Positions 1 to 6,462 of a stretch of 53,575 nt of DNA are shown piece after piece. The translations under genes and the position numbers were made by a program. How positions within the stretch are numbered: the first letter of the stretch is position 1; each line of letters opens with the position of its first letter. Source of the DNA: Nostoc sp. CMAA1605 (GTDB lineage Bacteria > Cyanobacteriota > Cyanobacteriia > Cyanobacteriales > Nostocaceae); contig NZ_PJIZ01000057.1 of NCBI RefSeq assembly GCF_021596505.1, forward strand, positions 1-53,575, in the 5' to 3' direction. The notes beneath the pieces are model-generated. The model was given only the letters and a program-made list of their open reading frames with translations. It did no database searches and was not told the DNA's origin.

Positions 1-1182
1 AATAAGACCCAGGAAGATGCGTTCCCGGTACAACACATGAACTACTGGAAAGCCAAACTGCGATCGCGTGTGATTAACAAACACAGCTTGATGAAACCCC
101 AGATTACTGAGACAGTCGAGGATTTGCTGAATTTCTGCTTCAAAAGTGGCGGTAGGGGGAAGTTCCGGCTGAGTTTCAAAATCAATCAGGGTGGCGGTTG
201 GTCTTTTGCCGCTAAATTTGGGAGTTGGGCTGCCGGGTAACTTGAAGCGTCCTAGCGCATAACTTTCAGGATGAGTGTCATCCCGACTACCAGCAATCAG
301 TGTGACGCGTGACTGAGCTGCTTCAGTAATTGCCCGTGCTAAGGCTATTTCTTTAGAACTATGACACCCCCACCCTACGGTTGTCGGTCGTCCATGCCAA
401 TTTTCAATATCACTAATCAGACATTTATAAGTAGGTATCCCCACCGTCAAGGATAAGTCTGTAATCACAGCTTTTGCCCCGGCCAGTTGAATTTGCTGGA
501 GTAGTGATTGTAATAAAGGAGACTTAATACTTTGAATCTCCACCAAACAGTTAATCCGTTGCTCCATCGGCAATTGCCACCAACGCCACTCGGCTTCACG
601 CTCTATAACTTCCAATAATCCATGTGCGATCGCCTCTAGCAAATGGTTGCCTGATGCTAGTCCATTGCTAGAAGTGCTGAATATCCCTGTATCACGTTTT
701 TCTGTTGTAGTATCTAAATCAAGATAAGCCTGCGGAATATACACAGGTTGATTGGTGAATAAATCTGTCCCACAAATCCAATCTAAAGGTTTAGTAGGAT
801 CATAAGCTGCCCATCTTTTACCAGGTTCTAATTTATCAGGTGCGATCGCCTGATGATGCCGACATACTTCTTCATAGGAGGCGACTATCTCTGGCTCTGG
901 CAGATTTTCAGCATGATAAGACTCTACTGACTCCATCGCGGCGGAAATCATCGCCAATAGCAGCGAAATTCCCTTACCTTGAGAACTAGAAAAGGCTTTC
1001 CCATTCGGACGAATCGCTTGAGCTACCGGAATCCCAATGCAGTCCAAGCCAGTAATATCCGCAACACGCGTGATGCCAAAAGCAGGTAAAAATTCTTGTA
1101 GCCGTTCCCAAGTCTGATGGGGTGCTTGTGTGCGGAAGGTACCATCAAGATTTAGCTTTGGTGCAGTCAGATTTTGCCACAT
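1..1182 (-). CDS. YcaO-domain cyclodehydratase, partial (runs off left edge)
   Basis: ATP-dependent YcaO enzymes activate peptide backbone amides, forming azolines from Cys/Ser/Thr or, with TfuA partners, thioamides. The reverse strand is open for exactly 394 codons from the ATG at 1182 to base 1 with no stop. YcaO signatures are visible: SQGKG at residues 67-71, AAMESVE at 81-87, the HGLLEVIEREAE block near 187-198 and AITEAAQSR near 281-290, which together form the ATP/Mg site. The C-terminus is missing, so the C-terminal proline motif and any downstream TfuA or dehydrogenase gene cannot be seen. An in-frame stop lies ten codons upstream of the chosen ATG; the Shine-Dalgarno is weak (TTGGGA). 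It lies downstream of the Nif11 precursor on the same strand, so that peptide is its likely substrate (inference). Confidence 0.9.
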   Translation of the reverse strand, partial: MWQNLTAPKLNLDGTFRTQAPHQTWERLQEFLPAFGITRVADITGLDCIGIPVAQAIRPNGKAFSSSQGKGISLLLAMISAAMESVESYHAENLPEPEIVASYEEVCRHHQAIAPDKLEPGKRWAAYDPTKPLDWICGTDLFTNQPVYIPQAYLDLDTTTEKRDTGIFSTSSNGLASGNHLLEAIAHGLLEVIEREAEWRWWQLPMEQRINCLVEIQSIKSPLLQSLLQQIQLAGAKAVITDLSLTVGIPTYKCLISDIENWHGRPTTVGWGCHSSKEIALARAITEAAQSRVTLIAGSRDDTHPESYALGRFKLPGSPTPKFSGKRPTATLIDFETQPELPPTATFEAEIQQILDCLSNLGFHQAVFVNHTRSQFGFPVVHVLYRERIFLGLI

Positions 1183-1253
1183 TTGTTCATCCCAAGTTGC
1201 AGTCGAAGATGGTTAGGGACTTCCAACTTAAAAAATATATGGTCGTTGTGGTG

Positions 1254-1281
1254 AGCAGGGGGCAGGGAGCAGGGGAAAAAG
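1254..1281. repeat. Short G-rich low-complexity tract
   Basis: GGGGGCAGGGAGCAGGGG-type units of the kind seen in other intergenic gaps of this window. It lies between the 61-codon ORF and the YcaO gene on the presumed RiPP operon. Confidence 0.6.
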
Positions 1282-1299
1282 AGATTTTTTTTGCGGCTA

Positions 1300-1485
1300 T
1301 TAACCTTGCAAAGTCCTCTTGGAAGCCACTAGAGAGTCAGGATATTCCGTATAGTCTTCTTGATCAAAAGCACCTCCATTAGCCTTGATGGAAGTGCCTG
1401 GAAATATAATTGCTGTCAGGCATTGCACAATTGCGGTGTGATTGAGGTCGCTATCATCTAGCTGTTTTGTTGTCAGTCCAGACAT
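1300..1485 (-). CDS. Unrecognised 61-residue ORF between Nif11 precursor and YcaO
   Basis: I do not recognise this protein. It is a 61-codon reading frame on the same strand as the precursor and the YcaO gene, starting about 70 nt after the precursor stop and ending about 120 nt before YcaO. It starts MSGLTTKQLDD, has one Cys (residue 22), an NGG at 36-38 and an acidic stretch FDQEDYTEY just after it. No clear ribosome-binding site precedes the ATG (upstream bases TAAATCAAGAT). It could be a second precursor-like peptide, an accessory factor or a chance ORF. The argument for a real gene is position and strand; the argument against is the poor start context. Confidence 0.35.
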   Translation of the reverse strand: MSGLTTKQLDDSDLNHTAIVQCLTAIIFPGTSIKANGGAFDQEDYTEYPDSLVASKRTLQG

Positions 1486-1553
1486 ATCTTGATTTAGTCA
1501 AGCCTTGAGTGACTGCAATCATCCGAACTTACACCGCCAACACGAAATCAAGA

Positions 1554-1919
1554 CTACCAGCAACACATAATTGTAGATTTGGGAGTGTCAGAAGAAGCAA
1601 GCCCACCAGCTACGCTTTCCAATTCATCTTCTGATAATTCTCGGTTAGCTGGTCTAGCTTTAATACCATTAACACTCTCAATAGAGCGGATATTCACAGT
1701 TGGGGCAGAATTTGGTAAACCGAGAACCACTCTCTCGGCAGCAATCATCACGTCTCTCACATCATCAGCATTAAAATCAAAACCGTTGGCTGCACCTTGC
1801 TCAACAGCAATTCTGGCAAAATCACCTGCTTCCGAAGCATCTAAAGCTTCACGCAGAGCAGAATTAGCTGGTTGCCCTAAAAAATTTTCATAATATTCCA
1901 CAAAACTCTGTTGAGACAT
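1554..1919 (-). CDS. Nif11-type RiPP precursor peptide with Gly-Gly leader
   Basis: This is a substrate peptide with a Nif11-like leader. The start is placed at the ATG at 1919 (MSQQSFVEYY) and not at an upstream in-frame ATG, because an AGGAG lies 8 nt before it; this gives 121 residues. The first half is the helical Nif11 domain (FVEYYENFLGQP, then the DASEAGDFARIAVEQG region). The leader ends in ELSEDELESVAGG, the classic acidic helix plus double glycine cut by C39 peptidases. The predicted core is LASSDTPKSTIMCCW: 15 residues with three Ser, two Thr and two adjacent Cys as possible heterocyclisation or dehydration sites, one Asp as a possible hydroxylation site, and a terminal Trp. Nif11 leaders are common in cyanobacterial RiPPs. 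Confidence 0.9.
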   Translation of the reverse strand: MSQQSFVEYYENFLGQPANSALREALDASEAGDFARIAVEQGAANGFDFNADDVRDVMIAAERVVLGLPNSAPTVNIRSIESVNGIKARPANRELSEDELESVAGGLASSDTPKSTIMCCW

Positions 1920-2164
1920 TTTGAATTCTCCTTGAGATTTCAGAAAGTTGGTATGGGGAATCAACTAAATTAAGTATTTGTCCCATTAAAATGCTTTAAC
2001 TTACACAGATTGATTGTATGTATACATAGATAAATCAATCATGATTAATACAATAATGGAGGTATATTCTTATGTCTAGAGAATTTTGATAAAATTTTGT
2101 GACAATAAATACAGAAAAATGACACTCTCACTGCAAAGATTACTTCTAACCTATTCTCTTATGG

Positions 2165-3016
2165 TCAATTTTCTCTACCTTCAAGAGTGCGGATGATAGC
2201 TTTAATCAGCTTTCCAGACCGTTGCCCATCAAACCCATGACGATGGAAAGTGAACATAGCTACAGCCGCAAGTATATCAGGCAAATCCTGGCATAATTGA
2301 CCAATATCTCGGAAATTAACTAATTTTTGGGCAAGAATACTGTTACATTCTGTGTATACTTTCAATACATCTTTTTCTTGTTCTGTAACTGTGTACATCT
2401 GGTATAAATTATCCACCAAAAATAGTTCAACTTTGGGAATTGTGGCTTCAGGATCTGGGGGAATCAAAGCACCTAAACTGTGCCAAGCTGTCAAAACAGA
2501 TGCCTGATCTGATATGCCACGGGTAAAGAGATCATGTAACAAGCTGGGAAGAAGTACATCTGTGGGGACAACACTCCGATGATGTTGATGGAGGTAGTCA
2601 AGGATGAGCCATTGGGAAGTATCTATGTCGAAGTGCTGATGAACCCATTGCATGGCTTTTGTGCCACCAAACCGCTCGGTTTCAGGCTGGTATTCGCTAA
2701 AGAAAAAGAGATGAATATAGTTTTCTTGTTGAAGAGAATACATTAGCTTGGATATTTCTGCGATCGCTTGTTGCTGATCCACTTTGGTAAAAAACCGGAT
2801 TCGCACATCTGGCGGTTTTCTCATAAAGAAAAACCAACGCAACAAACCTTGACTCCGCCAGCTATTCACTAAAGGTACTATCTTGGCAAACAAGACACGC
2901 GCACTTGGTAGGGCATCACCCTGATGTCTGACAAGTCCTACATTGAGTTGTAGCCATTCTCCGGTTTCCCAGTGATCACTACTGGGTACTTGAGTTGTCT
3001 TTGATTCGTCAATCAT
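2165..3016 (-). CDS. Stand-alone lantibiotic-dehydratase C-terminal-like protein (thiopeptide-type, TIGR03891-like)
   Basis: The 283 residues match the SpaB C-terminal/thiopeptide-type domain: an N-terminal WLQLNVGLVRHQGDAL-type strand, then LLRWFFFMRKPPDVRIRFF, a hallmark of this fold, and the FSEYQPETERFGG segment. In full LanB enzymes this domain eliminates glutamate from glutamylated Ser/Thr. Stand-alone versions include pyridine-forming cyclases of thiopeptides and tRNA-dependent amino-acid adding enzymes (PEARLs use larger LanB-like proteins). No glutamylating LanB N-terminal partner is visible in the window, so which of these roles applies is open. It is the first gene of the leftward RiPP group and starts 100 nt from the divergent cupin gene. 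No strong ribosome-binding site is seen at the ATG. Confidence 0.8.
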   Translation of the reverse strand: MIDESKTTQVPSSDHWETGEWLQLNVGLVRHQGDALPSARVLFAKIVPLVNSWRSQGLLRWFFFMRKPPDVRIRFFTKVDQQQAIAEISKLMYSLQQENYIHLFFFSEYQPETERFGGTKAMQWVHQHFDIDTSQWLILDYLHQHHRSVVPTDVLLPSLLHDLFTRGISDQASVLTAWHSLGALIPPDPEATIPKVELFLVDNLYQMYTVTEQEKDVLKVYTECNSILAQKLVNFRDIGQLCQDLPDILAAVAMFTFHRHGFDGQRSGKLIKAIIRTLEGREN

Positions 3017-3116
3017 AGAAAGCTTTTGATCACAGTTCGTTAGTGCTTGCCGATATAGAAGTTGATGTTAAGTCAAGAAAAGAAATATTGACAAAAGAAA
3101 CTAGGTTACATCAGTA

Positions 3117-4169
3117 TTGCGCCATATTAGCAACAAAGAAAATCAAGTGGTTCTCGACAACATTGAACGAATTACTGCACCTCCAAAGGATGTGTTTTAC
3201 CGTGAGTATATCCTTGCCCAGCGTCCAGTGATTATCACTAATCTCTTTGAAACTTCATCACTGTGTAAAATGGATACGCTAGAAAAGGCCAGAACTGGAC
3301 TTAGCGACATTCCGGTTCAAGTCTGTCCCAATTACATCGCTAATCTGCTGTATGCAAAATCAGCCGATGCGCCTCGGATGATGAACTTAGGTGCATATCT
3401 TGACTTTCTGCAAGCACAACCCACAAGTCTTGATATTTGTGTTGAGTATCCAACGCCCCAAACTTTGCAGGAGTTATTACCCCTGAATTTATATCAAGAT
3501 TTAAGTGATGAGAATGATTTATATTCCAATATGTTTGTCGCTGGCAGTAACAACTATGCTCATCTCCACTACGATGCTGATCAACGTAACGTTTTGTTAT
3601 TTCAAGTGTTTGGGACAAAGCGATTTATATTAATTCATCCCCGTGAAACTCACAAAGTAGATGCTATTGATCAGCCAAATTTATGCCGTACAAGTGGCTT
3701 ATTTTTAGAAAATATGTCAGAAGCGGAGAAAACAGATTTTATCCGCTATACCAATGCTATTGATGTGGTACTTTATCCCGGTGAAACTATTTTTATGCCG
3801 ATGATGATCTGGCATTACATTGAGTATTTAGAACCAGCTATGTCAATTGCTTACCGTTTGGGACGTAACTCTTATAATCGGCGATTGGCTCAAATGTTTC
3901 CTGCTCCGTCTGTTGATGTTCAGTCCTTGTCGCTGTTGCTGATGGACGAGACGGTTGCACAATCACATCATACAGAATGGTTAAACAAACTAGAACATAC
4001 TAGTAATTTATTTGGCGAACATGAAAGCGATCGCAAAGCTGCCTTAAACTATCTTTGTCTCAAAATTCGTGGACAATATTTGGGTTTTGAGCCTATTAAG
4101 AACATGGGGGAATTGAGCAGACGGCAAATGATTCTGGAACAAGCTCCCTCATATAAGAATTCTATTTAA
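3117..4169 (+). CDS. JmjC/cupin_8 Fe(II)/2-oxoglutarate hydroxylase-like protein
   Basis: The 350-residue protein has the cupin_8 layout seen in asparaginyl and related peptide hydroxylases. Metal ligands are visible as H151-x-D153 in HLHYDADQRN and H233 in MIWHYIEYL. The lysine in VFGTKRFILIHP (near 168) fits the 2-oxoglutarate-binding position. An N-terminal block resembles family members (FYREYILAQRPVIITN). It is divergent from the SpaB-C-like gene, with a roughly 100-nt shared promoter region, so it probably belongs to the RiPP locus and may hydroxylate the precursor (inference); the core has a single Asp. The start is uncertain: TTG at 3117 follows an in-frame TAG by four codons, and GTG at 3147 is an alternative. 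Confidence 0.8.
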   Translation: MRHISNKENQVVLDNIERITAPPKDVFYREYILAQRPVIITNLFETSSLCKMDTLEKARTGLSDIPVQVCPNYIANLLYAKSADAPRMMNLGAYLDFLQAQPTSLDICVEYPTPQTLQELLPLNLYQDLSDENDLYSNMFVAGSNNYAHLHYDADQRNVLLFQVFGTKRFILIHPRETHKVDAIDQPNLCRTSGLFLENMSEAEKTDFIRYTNAIDVVLYPGETIFMPMMIWHYIEYLEPAMSIAYRLGRNSYNRRLAQMFPAPSVDVQSLSLLLMDETVAQSHHTEWLNKLEHTSNLFGEHESDRKAALNYLCLKIRGQYLGFEPIKNMGELSRRQMILEQAPSYKNSI

Positions 4170-4256
4170 TTTAGTCAACAGGCTAGGGGCGAGAAATTTA
4201 GGTTTTATATGTAGCAATTATGACCTTTACCTGATGGCGATCGCTCTCACGATTGT

Positions 4257-4397
4257 TTATGTAGTGGCGGAAAATTTCTGGCGTACCACGGCTGAACCTT
4301 CCGCCTTGAGCATTCTGATTCCCTCTGTTCTGATGTTGATAGCTGCGTTACCATCCCTATCATGATGAGTACCACCGTGAGGACAAGTCCAATCAGG
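4257..4397 (-). pseudogene. Decayed C-terminal remnant of an IS200/IS605-type TnpB
   Basis: A 46-codon reverse-strand stretch reads [18 protein letters not shown] followed by [15 protein letters not shown]. This is the conserved zinc-finger and RuvC-III end of TnpB proteins (WTCP-C-x-HDRD-x-NAA-x-NI). The second Cys of the CPxC knuckle has become Gly, and an in-frame TGA lies directly upstream of PDW, so the piece is not functional. No TnpA, terminal hairpin or the rest of TnpB is visible nearby. Confidence 0.8.
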
Positions 4398-4629
4398 TCA
4401 AGCTGTGGGCAAAGTCGTTGTCAGTTGGTAAGAGACACATACTGTAAACATATTGAATTGGATAGTTGACAGAGCGATCGCAATTTCGTCAGTCTTGATA
4501 GAGATGCGATCCTTTTTTGAGTTGCATCTGACCTAAAATCTATAAAAAATAATTTTCGGAAAATTTCAATTTTGGATTTTGAATTAAAGAAAGCGGTATA
4601 TTCATGTAAGTCAGGGTCGGGAGTCAGCA

Positions 4630-5262
4630 GTGCCAAAAATCGTCGCTATTCTCAACGGTAAAGGAGGAGTCGGTAAAACGACTACCGCAGTTAATTTAGC
4701 TGCTCAGTTTGGGAAGAAGAAAAAAGTTATTCTCGTTGATACAGATATTCAAGGTTCAGCTAGTTGGTGGTTTGGGCGCAATCAGAATGGTATGGGATTT
4801 GACCTGTCGCAAGAAACCAATCCCCAACTTTTAAGCCGGTTAAAAACCATCCAAGGTTACGATTTAGTAGTAGTAGATACGCCACCGGCACTGCACTCAG
4901 AAGCCTTGACGACAGTAGTTGCGATCGCAGATTATCTAGTGTTACCTACACCTCCAGCCGCTATGGATTTAGCCGCCCTCATTGAAACCGTCAAAGCGGC
5001 TGTAGTTCCTGCTGGCGTTTCCCATCGGGTATTACTCACAAAAGTCGATACACGGAGTATAAATGAAGCAATAGAAGCCCAAAATACTCTCCAACGTTTA
5101 GGAATTCCGGCTTGCAAATCTTTCATTCGGATCTATAAAGCCCACGAACGAGCCGCTTTGGAGGGTGTAGCAATACATCAATGGCGAGGCAAAAACGCTA
5201 GAGAGGCGGAGTCAGACTACCGCCGCGTAGCAGAAGAAATACAGCGTGATTGGAGGAAATAA
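4630..5262 (+). CDS. mcdA: ParA-family ATPase, McdA-like (type 2)
   Basis: A 210-residue ParA/MinD-type ATPase that would bind the nucleoid and form gradients to position a cargo. The deviant Walker A KGGVGKTT is at residues 11-18 with both signature lysines; [11 protein letters not shown] is the A' region and VVVDTPP the Walker B. It starts with GTG at 4630, preceded by GGGAG about 7 nt upstream. The stop codon overlaps the start of the next gene (TAATG), so the two are translationally coupled. The partner is a small coiled-coil protein with a Trp four residues from its C-terminus, the hallmark described for McdB, which is why I favour the carboxysome-positioning system over a plasmid partition pair. 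No parS-like sites or replication genes are nearby. Confidence 0.65.
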   Translation: MPKIVAILNGKGGVGKTTTAVNLAAQFGKKKKVILVDTDIQGSASWWFGRNQNGMGFDLSQETNPQLLSRLKTIQGYDLVVVDTPPALHSEALTTVVAIADYLVLPTPPAAMDLAALIETVKAAVVPAGVSHRVLLTKVDTRSINEAIEAQNTLQRLGIPACKSFIRIYKAHERAALEGVAIHQWRGKNAREAESDYRRVAEEIQRDWRK

Positions 5263-5822
5263 TGGCTAGAAAACAGAGTCTTTCTGACTTAATTCAAGCA
5301 GAAGCACAAAAATTTGAACCACCAGCCGGCGAACCTACAATTGAGGTGTCGGCTCAAGCAGTAGAAGAAGAAGATACTAAACCAACAGCAGAAGCATCAG
5401 CTACTAAACGTAATAATCCCACCAAAGCTGATTTAGAAGTAACTATCAAGGAGTTACAAGCTAGTTTAGCCGCATCTCAACAAAACGAAAAAACTCTTCA
5501 GCAAGAAATAGCCAATTTGCAATCAGCCTTAGCTGAACACAAAGCGACGGTAGAAAGAGTCACAAAAGAACTCTACGAAACCAAACAAACCGCACTGCAA
5601 CTTGCTGAAGCGAATTCTCAACTAATAGAAGAAAATAAATCTGTTAAACAAGAACAGGAAGCACAACTGCAAAAACAACAAGAAAAAGAAAAGGCAAAAG
5701 AACCAAAACCCTATCAACCAGTTCTTTACAGAAAATCTCATCGCACACCTGAACAATATCCAGTAGTGCAGACAAATGAATCAAAAGATGATTTTTCTTC
5801 AAATACTTGGTTGTATGACTAG
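5262..5822 (+). CDS. mcdB: McdB-like coiled-coil partner of the ParA ATPase
   Basis: The ATG at 5262 ([16 protein letters not shown]) is chosen over an upstream in-frame start because TGGAGGAAATA directly precedes it and it overlaps the mcdA stop. The product is 186 residues: a charged N-terminus, a disordered Pro/Glu/Thr segment to about 55, a Gln/Glu/Lys-rich coiled coil at about 60-140, then a basic, Pro/Tyr-rich tail ending NTWLYD. In the McdB family (adaptor that links carboxysomes to McdA and stimulates its ATPase) an invariant Trp lies within the last four residues, and that is what is seen here. No helix-turn-helix or ParB motif is present, so a classical ParB is unlikely. Confidence 0.6.
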   Translation: MARKQSLSDLIQAEAQKFEPPAGEPTIEVSAQAVEEEDTKPTAEASATKRNNPTKADLEVTIKELQASLAASQQNEKTLQQEIANLQSALAEHKATVERVTKELYETKQTALQLAEANSQLIEENKSVKQEQEAQLQKQQEKEKAKEPKPYQPVLYRKSHRTPEQYPVVQTNESKDDFSSNTWLYD

Positions 5823-6462
5823 AAAATAGGGCATTGGGAATAGGGCATTGGGAATAGGGAATAGGGCATTGGGAATAGGGAATAGGGCATTGGGTAAGAA
5901 ATTCTCCCTTGTCTCCCTGCCCCCTGCCCCCTGCCTAGAAACCCCTTGCCTAGAAGTCCCCAATCTTTGTCCAACTGGATTAGAATTTAATTAGGTGCTA
6001 GAAGGTTTAGGACTGACTGAATTATCAAGTATTTTTTCATTGCGAAATCAGGTAAGCGATCGCACGAAAAAATTGTACTTGATTATGATGAAAAGTCCTG
6101 TGATTGCGGCGAGTTGCTTCAGTACCATAACATCAATTCATCATTACAAACCTAACCCCCTAACCCCCTTCCCTACAAGGGAATGGGGAACAAAACTCCC
6201 CTTTTTTTGCAAAGAAGGGGTTATTCTCAGAATAGTTAATTTGGTGTTCTAGGTGGTAATTTTATACCAATTTGAAAAAAGAATGCGACAGATGTACAGC
6301 CCCAAATGCTTGCTCTGTCTTGATTCTTAATTTTGAATTTTGAATTTTGTAGCTTGCTTACCGTAGGGTATTTTGAATTTTGAATTGGTATTACTGTGCA
6401 GATATTTTCAGGACTGAAGACTCGCAAGATTGATAACAGCTTCTAAATCCTGAGAATAGCTC
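5823..6462. repeat. Repeat-rich intergenic region
   Basis: No convincing gene. Bases 5825-5895 are an array of AATAGGGCATTGGG-type units, followed at about 5910-5935 by CCCTGCC repeats. Around 6150-6215 is a CCCCCTAACCCCCTTCCC-type dispersed repeat, and at 6325-6385 several AATTTTGAATTTTG copies. Short ORFs across this region are low-complexity by-products. Confidence 0.7.

Noticed and set aside
37..240. Short plus-strand ORF at the left edge
   Set aside because: It is antisense to the YcaO gene, whose protein motifs are clear.
1579..1893. Plus-strand ORF over the Nif11 gene
   Set aside because: Antisense shadow; the reverse frame has the Nif11 domain, a ribosome-binding site and the Gly-Gly motif.
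4421..4636. Reverse ORF upstream of mcdA
   Set aside because: Overlaps the mcdA start, shows no family resemblance and crosses an AT-rich non-coding stretch.
4630..5822. Plasmid partition (ParA/ParB) locus
   Set aside because: No ParB helix-turn-helix, centromere-like repeats or replication gene; the C-terminal Trp and coiled coil fit McdB better.
5995..6427. Short ORFs in the gap after mcdB
   Set aside because: They read through dispersed repeats with no conserved-looking protein.
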